Below are positions 28,103-37,087 of a stretch of DNA of 64,000 bases, in pieces; position 1 is the stretch's first letter, and each line of letters begins with the position of its first letter. The stretch is from positions 29,001-93,000 of the forward strand of contig JACXUM010000009.1 of the NCBI GenBank assembly GCA_014763895.1, given 5' to 3'. Source of the stretch: Campylobacterales bacterium. Its GTDB lineage: Bacteria; Campylobacterota; Campylobacteria; Campylobacterales; Sulfurovaceae. Below the pieces are notes generated by a model that did no database searches, was not told where the DNA came from, and saw only the letters and a list, made by a program, of their open reading frames with translations. Position numbers and translations under genes: made by a program.

Positions 28103-29434
28103 ATGTCATTTGCTACTTTAGGATTATCACGTGAAATTTTACAGGCCGTAGAAGACAAAGGGTATACCCAAACTACACAGATACAGCAAAGTCTCATTCC
28201 TGCTGTATTGGCAGGTCGCGATATTTTGGCCGGTGCACAGACGGGTACGGGTAAAACCGCGGCATTTGTGCTGCCGATACTCCAAAAACTCTCTTTAGAA
28301 TTTCAAGAAGGCATTCATTATCCCAAAGCACTTATCATTGTTCCAACACGGGAGTTAGCAAAGCAGGTCAAATCCCAGGTATCGGCTTATGCTAAATATT
28401 TACCTCTTAAAAGTACCGTTCTCTATGGCGGGTCAAATATACGAACACAGGCTTTGAACCTTAAAGAAGGGACCGATGTCGTGATCTCTACAAGCGGGAG
28501 GCTGCTGGAACATTTGGGGCAGAAAAACCTCTCTTTGGAGAGTATAGATTATCTGGTTTTGGATGAAGCAGATACGATCCTGGATATGGGCTTTTTGCAT
28601 GAGGTGACACAGATACTTTCACAACTTCCGATAAAACGGCAAAATATTCTGATCTCTGCTACGCTCTCCGGACCACTTAAACGGCTTGCTGATAAAATGT
28701 TGCATAGACCCAAATTGATCGAAGTAGACAGTATGGGCACAAGTGCTTCCACGGTTAAGCAGATCGTCTATCCCGTCCAAATGGAAAAAAAGACGGAACT
28801 GCTCTCTTATCTGATAGGTTCACGCAATTATCAGCGGGTTTTGGTTTTTGTGCGGAAAAAAGAGATGGCTGATATGATCGAGCAAGAGCTGAATCTTAGT
28901 GGGCTTAAAACTGTAGCGATACACGGTGATAGAAGTTCGGGTTCTAGAAGCAGGGCATTAAGTGATTTTATTGAAGGAAAAGCAAGGGTACTGGTTGCAA
29001 CGGATATCGCGGCTAGAGGTCTGGATATTCCAAATTTGGAAATAGTGATCAATTATGATATCCCCCATGTCGTGCAGGATTATATCCACCGTATCGGACG
29101 CACCGGAAGGGCAGGCAAAAAAGGATTGGCGATCACACTTGTGAATGAAAAGGAAATGATCGCGCTCAAAGATGTTGAGCGGATGATGGGTAAGGCCATT
29201 ACGCAAGAGAGGCTTGATGGATACGCGCCGGAAATTCTTAAAGAACAAAAAGGTGCACGAAAGAGCGAAGAAAAGAAGCAAAAGGTGGACGGTGCTTTCG
29301 GAAAAAAGAAAAAGAGTTCCACCGCTACGACAAAGAAGCGCAAAAGTACCAAGCGCGACGCATTTAAAGCCTGGGATCAGGTAAAAACCAAAAGCGATGA
29401 AGACAAAAGATCCAAAAAAGGCAGAAGAAAATAG
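28103..29434 (+). CDS. DEAD-box RNA helicase (RhlE-like)
   Basis: About 443 residues. The Q-motif (YTQTTQIQQSLIP), AGAQTGTGKTAAFV, PTRELAKQ, DEAD, SAT, VFVRKKEMAD, ATDIAARGLDIPN and HRIGRTGRAG are all present. A strongly basic Lys/Arg-rich tail (about 380-443) is probably unstructured and RNA-binding, as in RhlE proteins. I chose the ATG at 28103 with GGAAAGAG upstream over a TTG five codons earlier. Independent of the helicase at 18467, with a different C-terminus. Confidence 0.9.
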   Translation: MSFATLGLSREILQAVEDKGYTQTTQIQQSLIPAVLAGRDILAGAQTGTGKTAAFVLPILQKLSLEFQEGIHYPKALIIVPTRELAKQVKSQVSAYAKYLPLKSTVLYGGSNIRTQALNLKEGTDVVISTSGRLLEHLGQKNLSLESIDYLVLDEADTILDMGFLHEVTQILSQLPIKRQNILISATLSGPLKRLADKMLHRPKLIEVDSMGTSASTVKQIVYPVQMEKKTELLSYLIGSRNYQRVLVFVRKKEMADMIEQELNLSGLKTVAIHGDRSSGSRSRALSDFIEGKARVLVATDIAARGLDIPNLEIVINYDIPHVVQDYIHRIGRTGRAGKKGLAITLVNEKEMIALKDVERMMGKAITQERLDGYAPEILKEQKGARKSEEKKQKVDGAFGKKKKSSTATTKKRKSTKRDAFKAWDQVKTKSDEDKRSKKGRRK

Positions 29435-29481
29435 TAAAAAACCCGATCTCTTGGGTTGTGACTAAATCATCGCAGAAAGAT

Positions 29482-30564
29482 TTATCTCTCTTTTAGTGAG
29501 AACTTTCCTATCTCTTCCAGGAAAGTAGTGGCATAGGCTCCTTTGGGAAGGAAGAAATCTACCGTAAGTTTTTTGGTTTCTTTATCATACTGGATCGTAA
29601 CATCTTTTGGCCATATCCATGCAAAGCGTCTATCCCCGGGAAGGCTCCCCATCTCTGTATCATCAAAAGATTCTTCCAGATAGTAGGCATCGCTTTTGGC
29701 TCTAAGCGTATTGGCACCGCACAACAGACCTGTCGGGGCAATGTTTCCTGATTTGAAAGCCTGCGAACTCTGTGTCATATCTTTGACAAAATCGGTTTTT
29801 CCGTGAGGATAATGCATCATAACATCGCCTAAAAAGAGTTTGAAGAACTGTGGCTGTTTTTGCAAGGCTTTGACCAGCTCCAATGGATATTTCAATTTTT
29901 TTGCCGCTTCCGTGGCATTGTGGGAGGAGATGACGGAAGAGAGTTTGACTCTCGAACTTAGCCATTCATTGAAGAGATGGCTTTGATAAGCAGAAACAAG
30001 CAGCTTTTCTTTGGAGCCTTTGAGTCGCTTTCCGCTATGGGCTATCTCTTTGCCTTGAAGATAACTCTTGCTGTCTTCTCCGAAGCGCTGATAGCCAAAA
30101 TAGTTCGGTATCCCACTGGTTTGCATCTTTTGTGCAGCTTTTTCAAAAGCAAGCGCATTTTTTTCACTGACATGATGCAGCATGATCGAAAAGCGGTTAC
30201 CCTTGAGATGTCCTATTTTGATAGGGGTTTTGTGATAGGTTTTTTCCACTATCTCTATCTTCAGTGTCGTTAGATTTTTGTAGAGTTCTTTTTCATATTG
30301 TTTGGGCAAAGAGATATACTGGATGGTTGTGGCATTCTTGTCTTTTAGTCCGGCGTAGCCGATATCACGTTCCTGAACACTGCAGGCTTTTGCCAGGACA
30401 GTGATCAGCTTCCAGGTGCTCATATCGGTTTTTTTGATCTTGAGTATCAGATAGTTTCCTGTACCTGAAAAAGCGTAGAGAGGAATCTCTTCTACAAAGA
30501 AGCGTTCAATGCTCTGTTGAAAGTCAAAGTCTATTTTAGGGTGGGTATATGCAAACTGTTTCAT
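29482..30564 (-). CDS. truD: tRNA pseudouridine synthase D
   Basis: Makes pseudouridine 13 in tRNA. The 360 residues have the family's catalytic-Asp motif GYAGLKDKNATTIQYISL near 80, RFSIMLHH and PNYFGYQRFGEDS, in the TruD order. It stands alone on the minus strand, convergent with the DEAD-box gene. Confidence 0.94.
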   Translation of the reverse strand: MKQFAYTHPKIDFDFQQSIERFFVEEIPLYAFSGTGNYLILKIKKTDMSTWKLITVLAKACSVQERDIGYAGLKDKNATTIQYISLPKQYEKELYKNLTTLKIEIVEKTYHKTPIKIGHLKGNRFSIMLHHVSEKNALAFEKAAQKMQTSGIPNYFGYQRFGEDSKSYLQGKEIAHSGKRLKGSKEKLLVSAYQSHLFNEWLSSRVKLSSVISSHNATEAAKKLKYPLELVKALQKQPQFFKLFLGDVMMHYPHGKTDFVKDMTQSSQAFKSGNIAPTGLLCGANTLRAKSDAYYLEESFDDTEMGSLPGDRRFAWIWPKDVTIQYDKETKKLTVDFFLPKGAYATTFLEEIGKFSLKER

Positions 30565-30613
30565 AGCCGAAGTATACCCAAAAGCTGAGAAAAGATGAGT
30601 ATCTAAATCAGGA

Positions 30614-31402
30614 TTATCCGCATTTGCCCGGAGCGCATTTCATAGTACCCCCGCATTTGCCTTCCAATTTGCTTTTGATGCTGCCTTGCTGCATTTCATC
30701 CATCATCTGCTGCATCTGCTTAGGGTTGGCTACGAACTTATATCCTTTGACCATCGTAAAGAGTCCGTATCCTACGACAAGAAGCGCTGCTAGTTTCATC
30801 ATGGTACCACGCAGTGAGCCTTTTTGTAAAAATTTGGTAAGTGTGCCAAGGAAAAAGAGCGCCGGAATCGTCGCAAGGCCAAATGTTGCCATTACAAGAG
30901 CTCCCCACAGTGGTGAAGCCGTACTCGCTGCAAAGATCGCAAAAGAGTATACTAGACCACAGGGGATGATTCCATTTAGCATGCCGAGCAAAAAGAAACT
31001 GCTGTAGGTTTTGCTGCTTATCAGTGTCCTGAAGGCTTTTTGAAACCAGCTGTTTTTAGAAATGGACCATTCAGCAGAATTGAGGAACTTAAGATTGCCA
31101 AGGAGTGACAACCCGGCCAGTACCATCAGAAGACCGGTTAGAAGGAAAAGCATACCTTTGGTCGTGGGGGTAAAAGCGATCACTTTTCCTAAAAGACCAA
31201 AAAAGGCGCCAAGGATCGTATAGGTTGCGACTCGTCCGAAATTGTAGGCAAGATGGAAAGCAGTCTGTTGTATCCAGGAAGTTTTGGGATCGATCTTGCT
31301 GGAACTGTAGGCTACGACGATACCTCCGCACATACCGATGCAATGGCCTACACTTCCTAAAAAAGCAGTTGTTAAAATAATGATAAGATCAATGTTTTCC
31401 AT
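30614..31402 (-). CDS. TauE/SafE (UreH-like) membrane protein with Cys-rich tail
   Basis: The 262 residues have about six membrane helices. The first carries the Campylobacterota-type signature GSVGHCIGMCGGIVVAYSS, and a later one contains LNGIIPCGLVYSF; these paired Cys and Pro residues resemble DsbD/CcdA-type electron or metal carriers. The cytoplasmic or periplasmic tail ends with three cysteines (KCGGTMKCAPGKCG), which suggests metal binding. Often annotated as sulfite exporter, but a role in copper supply or cytochrome oxidase assembly is as likely. Function is inferred. Confidence 0.78.
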   Translation of the reverse strand: MENIDLIIILTTAFLGSVGHCIGMCGGIVVAYSSSKIDPKTSWIQQTAFHLAYNFGRVATYTILGAFFGLLGKVIAFTPTTKGMLFLLTGLLMVLAGLSLLGNLKFLNSAEWSISKNSWFQKAFRTLISSKTYSSFFLLGMLNGIIPCGLVYSFAIFAASTASPLWGALVMATFGLATIPALFFLGTLTKFLQKGSLRGTMMKLAALLVVGYGLFTMVKGYKFVANPKQMQQMMDEMQQGSIKSKLEGKCGGTMKCAPGKCG

Positions 31403-31499
31403 AATGTCTCCGCCGTAATTTTGAATAACAAAACTATAGTATTATTTTGTTAAAATAGTGTTAAGAATTACCGAGTGAAGCGTGTAAAAAGGTACAGAT

Positions 31500-31937
31500 G
31501 TGTTTACTATCTTAAAGCGAAATATTTTAAAAATGTTCAGGGAATTTTTGGTTTATCACCACGGGTCTATGGAATATAGGGCAAAAATCCTTACACTGAT
31601 GGTCTCTTCAGACGGTGAGATCGATGAATGCGAGAAGCAGAAACTCAAAGAGATCGCTCATAAAATCTATGAAGATGACAAAGACAGGGCACAACTGTTG
31701 GTAGATACCGTTTTGGAATATCATACTAAGATAGTGACAAATAACGGGCTTGATTTTGAACATCTTGTTTGGCAGGTAGCCAAGGAAACAAAAGAGGTCA
31801 AACGGTTTTCCCAAAAGATAGATATAGAGCTTTTACGAGAACTTCAGACGTGTGCGGCAGATGAAGAGAATCGTCTTTTTCAGGAACGTATTTTGGAGTT
31901 TTTGGAAAATTTGAAGGAAGAGTATGGAAATCTATAG
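31500..31937 (+). CDS. TerB-like (tellurite-resistance fold) domain protein
   Basis: The 145 residues are all helical. A stretch AKILTLMVSSDGEIDECEKQ matches the acidic motif of TerB-like domains (DGxIdxxE), which bind metals. The start is GTG, with AAAAAGG upstream. The last 14 bases overlap the acylphosphatase start. Function unknown; the assignment is by pattern only. Confidence 0.6.
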   Translation: MFTILKRNILKMFREFLVYHHGSMEYRAKILTLMVSSDGEIDECEKQKLKEIAHKIYEDDKDRAQLLVDTVLEYHTKIVTNNGLDFEHLVWQVAKETKEVKRFSQKIDIELLRELQTCAADEENRLFQERILEFLENLKEEYGNL

Positions 31938-32199
31938 ATTTATCGTGTTAGGACATGTGCAGGGTGTTTTTTATCGAAAATTCGTTTCGCAGGCAATGAT
32001 GAAAAAACAGTTTCAAGGGTACGTCAGAAACCTTCATAACGGTACTGTTGAGGTGGTTGCAGAAGTTTTTGATGAGGATTTTGATACGGTACTTCAGATC
32101 CTTCACGAAGGATCTCCTGCAAGCAGCGTGGATGAGGTCAGATATGAGATCTTGGAAAATGCGGATTTTACCACGGACGGTTTTGAGATAAGGTACTAA
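31924..32199 (+). CDS. acyP: Acylphosphatase
   Basis: Hydrolyses acyl phosphates. The 91-residue ferredoxin-like fold has the catalytic Arg in GHVQGVFYRKFV and the Asn in GYVRNLHNGTVEVVAE. Overlaps the TerB-like gene by 14 bases, and its stop is one base from the next ATG, so three small genes form a tight unit. Confidence 0.92.
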   Translation: MEIYRFIVLGHVQGVFYRKFVSQAMMKKQFQGYVRNLHNGTVEVVAEVFDEDFDTVLQILHEGSPASSVDEVRYEILENADFTTDGFEIRY

Positions 32200-32200
32200 G

Positions 32201-32401
32201 ATGAGCAGCGGATGGGGATGTCAATATATGGGAAGATATGAGAGCTATGACAATTGGTGCATGAAGCTCTCTCATGTATGTAATCCTGGATGTAAAGGGT
32301 GTATCATCTACGGAAAAGTAGAATTTTCAAAACCGGACATCAGCCCGGAGCAAGAACAAAAAAGAAAAAACAGAAGCGATAATCCACTGGGTAAGAGATA
32401 A
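32201..32401 (+). CDS. Small Cys-rich hypothetical protein
   Basis: The 66 residues contain CNPGCKGCIIYGKV preceded by two more cysteines (WGCQY, NWCMK). A CXXXCXXC run resembles iron-sulfur or zinc sites (for example the radical-SAM triplet), but the protein is too short to be an enzyme. It is packed behind acylphosphatase. I do not know its function. Confidence 0.65.
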   Translation: MSSGWGCQYMGRYESYDNWCMKLSHVCNPGCKGCIIYGKVEFSKPDISPEQEQKRKNRSDNPLGKR

Positions 32402-32420
32402 AGTCTGGAAACTTTATCTC
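32395..32420. terminator. 10-bp hairpin between convergent Cys-rich gene and msrA
   Basis: GAGATAAAGT (32395-32404) and ACTTTATCTC (32411-32420) pair perfectly around CTGGAA. There is no T-tract on either side. The position between convergent stops suggests bidirectional termination. Confidence 0.55.
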
Positions 32421-32428
32421 AAAATAAC

Positions 32429-32956
32429 CTATTTGATCTTATTTTTAAATTTCTCTTTTAGTTTTGCCAGTTTTGGCGGTATGACTGCCATACAGTATCC
32501 CTGCATCGGATTTTTTTGATAGTAATCCTGATGATAGGATTCTGCCGGATAAAATGTATCTAACGGTTCGATAACCGTTACGATAGGATCACTGTAATAG
32601 GCCTGAGCTTTTTGCATTGCTTTTAAAGCTTTTTGATGTGTTTCTTCATCGTTGTAAAGGATGGTCGAACGATACTGCGTTCCATGATCAGCGCCTTGGT
32701 AGTTCAGTGTGGTAGGATTGTGGATGACAAAAAAGATATCCAAGAGTTCATCGGTGCTGATGATAGAATCATCGTGAGTGATCTTGATCACTTCGGCGTG
32801 ATTGGTATCTCCTGCGCAGATCTCTCTATACGTCGGGTTTTTCGTATAACCGTTGGCATAGCCGCTGGTTACGTCTTCGACACCTTGCAGTATCTCGAAT
32901 GCCGCTTCGGTGCACCAGAAGCATCCTCCACCTACGACTAACTCTTTTTTCGCCAT
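32429..32956 (-). CDS. msrA: Peptide-methionine (S)-S-oxide reductase
   Basis: Repairs oxidised methionine. The 175 residues have the catalytic Cys in the classic GGGCFWCTEA near the N-terminus, then VTSGYANGYTKNPTYREIC, NHAEVIKI and DHGTQYRS, all MsrA hallmarks. The C-terminal Cys (QGYCMAV) probably resolves the disulfide. AAGGAGAT precedes the ATG on the minus strand. Confidence 0.96.
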   Translation of the reverse strand: MAKKELVVGGGCFWCTEAAFEILQGVEDVTSGYANGYTKNPTYREICAGDTNHAEVIKITHDDSIISTDELLDIFFVIHNPTTLNYQGADHGTQYRSTILYNDEETHQKALKAMQKAQAYYSDPIVTVIEPLDTFYPAESYHQDYYQKNPMQGYCMAVIPPKLAKLKEKFKNKIK

Positions 32957-33127
32957 GATATCTCCTTCTTCTCCTTGTTACTTGATAACCTTGTAAAGCC
33001 TATTGAATTTAGGTCAGATTAACTCACCTATGAAACGCTAGTCGGAAGTTCTCTGTTTTTTGAACTTACCATTCTATAGAGTTAGGAGGCTGTGAGCAAA
33101 CCTAAAAAACAAATAAAGGAATGAAAA

Positions 33128-34366
33128 ATGTATTATATTGGAATAGATATTGCTAAGCGAACCCATGTGGCTGTTGTCATGAATGAAGACAACTCTTTGA
33201 AGATTAAACCTTTTTCTTTTAACAATGATGAGTCAGGCTTTAAAAAGCTTTTAATCCATCTTCAGACACTCTGCTGTGACCCCTCTGATATTGTGATCGG
33301 TATGGAAGCCACAGGGCTTCTTTTCGAGAATCTCTATCGTCATTTACAGAGTTTGGAATACAATGTGGTATTATTGAACCCATATCAAACAGCAAAGTTT
33401 AGAGAGATGGATACGATGAAGCGTGTAAAGAACGACAACATTGACTCTGTTATGATTGCAGCACTTTTAAAGAGTGGTCGTTTCTCTGAGGGGTATGTAT
33501 CACAAGAACAGCTACAATCACTCAGAGAACTTTATCGTCACAGAGCTTCTATTGAAGATCAGATAAAATCTCTCAAGAGACAAACCTCCGCTATGCTTAC
33601 TGTTGTCTTCCCGGAGCTTGAAACAGTTATCAGGGACCCGTTTAATATTACAGGATTAGCATTACTTGATAAGTATCCAACAGCTAAACACTATACGAAT
33701 GCATCTGTAGATAGAATCCTTAAAACCTTTAGAGGTATCAAGGGAAACAATTTCAATAGAGATAAAGCACAAGCCTTACTGGATGCATCAAGAAGAACTA
33801 TCTACTCCGGTGTTGCCAAGGATGCCCGTGCTTTTAACATTCGTACAAATATTGAACAGATTCGTCTTCTTCAGAAACAACTGGAACAAACCCTTGAAAT
33901 GATGCAAGACCTTTTTACTTCCAAAGAACTCAAACAGGAAGATCAGGAGGTCATGGAAGGGCTTATTGATAACCTTCGCACCATCCCTGGTGTAGCGGAT
34001 AAAACAATCTTGGCTCTTCTTGCAGAGTGTGGTAATCTTGACAGATTTTATGCACCCAAAGCACTTATTGGCTTTCTTGGACTTTATCCTACTCTTTCAC
34101 AATCGGGTGACTCTACACGTAATGGACGTTTAGCCAAACGTGGTGCATCACTTGCCAAAAAGGCTATCTATTTAGCTTCTATTGCAGCTATTAGACATAA
34201 TGATGAAATGAGAACCATCTATATGAATTATCGTTCCAAAGGCAGAGCTAAAAAAGAAGCTATTATTATAGTGGCCAGAAAGTTACTCACTATTATCTAT
34301 ACAATCTATATTCGCAACATACCGTATGACCCACAAAGAGTCTTTGTGGCTAAACCCAATCAATAA
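33128..34366 (+). mobile_element. IS110-family transposase (full length)
   Basis: The 412-residue DEDD transposase has an N-terminal RuvC-like domain YYIGIDIAKRTHVAVV, GMEATGLLFENL and KNDNIDSVMIAALL. The C-terminal transposase-20 domain has IPGVADKTILALLAECG, LIGFLGLYPTLSQSG and the serine region SGDSTRNGRLAKRGA. Both domains are complete, so it may be active. An AAAGGA lies before the ATG. Non-coding flanks are about 170 bases on the left (to msrA) and about 280 on the right. IS110 elements carry a guide (bridge) RNA in one of these flanks, but I could not place the exact ends. Confidence 0.9.
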
Positions 34367-34647
34367 TTCCTTTGAATTTTTAATGTCATTGACAATGAAT
34401 TGTTAAAGAACTAACAACAATCTCTCATATTGGCACACAAACAAGCCAATACTTCTATTATTGTTTTAGATGATATATTTCATCTTCAAAGTACTCTCAA
34501 ATTGAGTACTTCAAAAAGGAAACAGGATAATTCTGTCTTTTTCACTTTTCATTGCCGGATTCAGTTATCTTTTATAAAACGGCTTGTTAAATTTAGGTTG
34601 ACTATCTGTGCTATAATAGCAAAGAAAGCTAAAGAGGAGGTTTCCCG
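34367..34647. other. Non-coding right flank of the IS110 element
   Basis: These 281 bases hold no convincing gene. A short perfect inverted repeat TCATTG-A-CAATGA lies near the transposase stop. A stretch TTAAATTTAGGT near 34589 echoes TTGAATTTAGGT near 33002 on the other side of the transposase and may mark element or target borders. A TATAAT near 34614 may be the promoter of the downstream thioredoxin remnant. Confidence 0.4.
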
Positions 34648-34881
34648 ATGAACGTTAATGTGGTCTGTCCGCACTGCCATATTGAAGAGGCGGCGCTCAG
34701 CATGTCCTTAAAGGCACAGTTTTTAAAGGTCAATACTGATGAAGAGCCGCAACTTGGCGGACGTTTCGGGATTCAGAGTATCCCGACATTGATCATCTTT
34801 AAAAACGGCAAAGAGATCGATAGATTAAGCGGTGCATTAAGTGCAGGAAGATTGCAAAACTGGGTAAGCCAGTATCTTTAA
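34648..34881 (+). pseudogene. trxC: Thioredoxin 2 with active-site segment deleted
   Basis: The 77 residues begin like thioredoxin 2, with the zinc-finger start MNVNVVCPHCH, then jump at about residue 12 to IEEAALSMSLKAQFLKVNTD and continue with FGIQSIPTLIIFKNGKEIDR, the C-terminal half of the thioredoxin fold (cis-Pro in SIPT intact). About 60-70 residues are absent, including the WCGPC active site and the second CXXC of the zinc module. The join is in frame with no stop. The ribosome-binding site AGAGGAGG is strong, so a redox-dead fragment could still be made. It lies about 280 bases from the IS110 transposase. Confidence 0.75.
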
Positions 34882-34892
34882 AAGCAGGCCGA

Positions 34893-35564
34893 ATGGGAAA
34901 AATTTTATTACTGGAAGATGATCAAAATCTCAATGAGACCATTACAGAGTTTTTGGAAGATTTGGGACATGAGGTAGTGAGTGTAACGGATGGTTTTGAA
35001 GCGCAGGAAAAACTCTATGAAAGCAAATATGATCTTTTGCTTTTGGATGTCAATACTCCTGGGATCAATGGATTTGATCTGCTTAAAGAATCCAGAAAGA
35101 ACGGTGTAACAGCACCTGCGATCTACATCACGTCAATGAATTCTGTCGAGGATCTGGAAAAAGGGTTTGAAAGCGGATGTGATGATTATATCCGTAAACC
35201 ATTTGCGCTCAAAGAGCTTAAGATCCGTGTGGATACGCTCTTGAAAAGAAGTTTTTATCATGCATCTGAAGAACTGATTTCTATCTCTGGCAATATCAAG
35301 TATGATATCAAAAGTCATGATCTCCTCATTGACGGTAAGGTTGTCACATTGGGCAACAAAGAATCAAAACTGTTGAAACTTTTTTTGAAGCACGAAGGCG
35401 AGGTACTCGTGCATGAGCGTATCTATGAGCATTTGTGGGATTTTGATGAAGAACCCAGTGATACGGCATTGCGTACCTATATCAAGAATTTACGAAAAAT
35501 CATAGGCAAGGATAGAATTGTTAGTATTAAAAAACAAGGCTACAAATTCGTTACTGACAAGTGA
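34893..35564 (+). CDS. OmpR-family response regulator
   Basis: The 223 residues form a receiver domain (LLEDDQNLNETITEFLED with the acidic pocket; phospho-acceptor Asp in LLLLDVNTPGINGFDLL; Lys in DDYIRKPFALKELKIR) and a winged-helix DNA-binding domain (LGNKESKLLKLFLKH ... TYIKNLRKIIG). Starts 11 bases after the thioredoxin remnant. Its partner kinase gene overlaps its 3' end by 47 bases. Confidence 0.93.
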   Translation: MGKILLLEDDQNLNETITEFLEDLGHEVVSVTDGFEAQEKLYESKYDLLLLDVNTPGINGFDLLKESRKNGVTAPAIYITSMNSVEDLEKGFESGCDDYIRKPFALKELKIRVDTLLKRSFYHASEELISISGNIKYDIKSHDLLIDGKVVTLGNKESKLLKLFLKHEGEVLVHERIYEHLWDFDEEPSDTALRTYIKNLRKIIGKDRIVSIKKQGYKFVTDK

Positions 35565-36705
35565 GAAAAAATCGGTTCTTCGATTTCTAGCCCTCTACAC
35601 CGCTATGGTCATGCTGATGATTATACTGCTGTCGGTTTTTTATTATCAAAGTCAGGAAAAGTTGGTACTTGCACAGGAGCGTGCAAAACTTTCCAAATAT
35701 GCCTATATCCAAACCAAACGCCTTAAAGTACTCCATCACTTTTTTGATGAACGCCGTACTTATCCAAGAGACCCTCGTTTTAGATCGGCTATCTACGATA
35801 ATGAGTTTGAAAAGATATTTTCATTACTTGAAAATGAAAATGTAAGGTTCGATCAGGAGATTTATATCGCAGGCAATAAGATCCATTTTATTGAAACCCT
35901 GGACAACTATTATTTGGGAACACGTTACCTGGTGATAGAAGAGGATGATGACACGGGATGGAGGAAAGCGGTATGGAAAGAAATCCTCGGTTATGGTGTG
36001 ATCATATTTTTCTTTTTTATGCTGTTTGGTTTTTTCTTCGCCAGGTTGTTTTTAAAGCCGATGCGCAATTCGATCATGCTTCTTGACCGGTTCATTAAAG
36101 ATACGACCCACGAGCTCAATACGCCTCTTTCAGCGATACTGGCCAATATTGAAATGATCGATACGGATAGTTTGGATGAAAAGAACCGTAAAAAACTGAC
36201 AAGGATCAATATCGCTGCAAAGACTGTATCGACCCTATATCAGGATCTTACCTATCTTACATTGGAGCATGAACGGCATAATGAGGATGAATGGATCGAA
36301 CTAAAACATTTGATCAATGATCGGATCGAATATTTTAATGTTTTGATCCAATCCAAACAATTGGAAACGCATCTTGATCTTGAGGATGCAAGGATCAAAA
36401 TGGACAGGAAAAAACTGGTCCGTGTAATCGACAATTTGATTTCAAATGCAATCAAATATAATAAAAAAGGCGGTATCTTGGGAATCATCCTTACTAAAAA
36501 TTCTTTAGAGATATGGGATACGGGGATAGGAATCACAAAAGAGCAGATCCCTTTGATGTTTGACCGCTATATGCGTTTTGATACCAGCGAAGGCGGGTTT
36601 GGTATAGGCTTGAGCATCGTTAAAAAAATCTTGGACGAATACCGTATCACAGTCGAAGTAGATTCAAAAGTCGGAGTAGGTACAAGGATGGTGCTTAAAT
36701 GGTAA
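35518..36705 (+). CDS. Sensor histidine kinase
   Basis: The 395 residues have two membrane helices (FLALYTAMVMLMIILLSVFY and VIIFFFFMLFGFFFARLF) enclosing a periplasmic sensor domain of about 110 residues. The phospho-acceptor His is in FIKDTTHELNTPLSAILANI, and the ATPase N, G1 and G2 boxes follow (NLISNAIKYNKKGG, IWDTGIGI, GFGIGLSIV). The start is the TTG at 35518, inside the regulator gene; the first ATG would cut the first membrane helix. The ligand is unknown. The downstream cytochrome genes suggest a redox or electron-donor signal. Confidence 0.9.
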   Translation: MLVLKNKATNSLLTSEKKSVLRFLALYTAMVMLMIILLSVFYYQSQEKLVLAQERAKLSKYAYIQTKRLKVLHHFFDERRTYPRDPRFRSAIYDNEFEKIFSLLENENVRFDQEIYIAGNKIHFIETLDNYYLGTRYLVIEEDDDTGWRKAVWKEILGYGVIIFFFFMLFGFFFARLFLKPMRNSIMLLDRFIKDTTHELNTPLSAILANIEMIDTDSLDEKNRKKLTRINIAAKTVSTLYQDLTYLTLEHERHNEDEWIELKHLINDRIEYFNVLIQSKQLETHLDLEDARIKMDRKKLVRVIDNLISNAIKYNKKGGILGIILTKNSLEIWDTGIGITKEQIPLMFDRYMRFDTSEGGFGIGLSIVKKILDEYRITVEVDSKVGVGTRMVLKW

Positions 36706-37034
36706 AAAAGATCATTGTAATGGTAGGAATAATAAGCAGCTTTATGCATGCTGATGACATCTATGAACGTAACTGTGTTCCCTGCCATGAAGCATTGCCG
36801 ACCTCTTTGCAGGGAATGTTCATGAACTATCTGTTGGTCTATGGCGGTGAACATAATTTTAAAGCAGCATTGAAGCACTATCTGAAATATCCCTCCAAAG
36901 AAATTTCGGTCATGCCGGATCTGTTTATCGACAGCTTTGGCATTAAGGCAGAAAGTGGCCTCAGTGATGAAGAGCTTGAAGAGGCGATCGATATCTATTG
37001 GGAAAAATTTAAGGTTTTTAATAAATTAAAATAG
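36699..37034 (+). CDS. Secreted monohaem c-type cytochrome
   Basis: The 111 residues have a short signal peptide (KKIIVMVGIISSFMHA), a haem-binding NCVPCH immediately after it and a Met-containing helix region (ISVMPDLF) that could give the distal ligand. Overlaps the kinase stop by seven bases, so it is part of the two-component operon. Confidence 0.78.
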   Translation: MVKKIIVMVGIISSFMHADDIYERNCVPCHEALPTSLQGMFMNYLLVYGGEHNFKAALKHYLKYPSKEISVMPDLFIDSFGIKAESGLSDEELEEAIDIYWEKFKVFNKLK

Positions 37035-37087
37035 GTATGATTTGGCATAGGGGAAACAAATAAAAATACATTAAAAAAAGGAAATGA

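Noticed and set aside
29440..29460. AACCC/GGGTT hairpin after the second DEAD-box gene
   Set aside because: Only five base pairs and no T-tract.
34430..34651. 73-codon frame between IS110 and the thioredoxin remnant
   Set aside because: No ribosome-binding site, odd composition and overlap with the real thioredoxin start; more likely non-coding IS flank.
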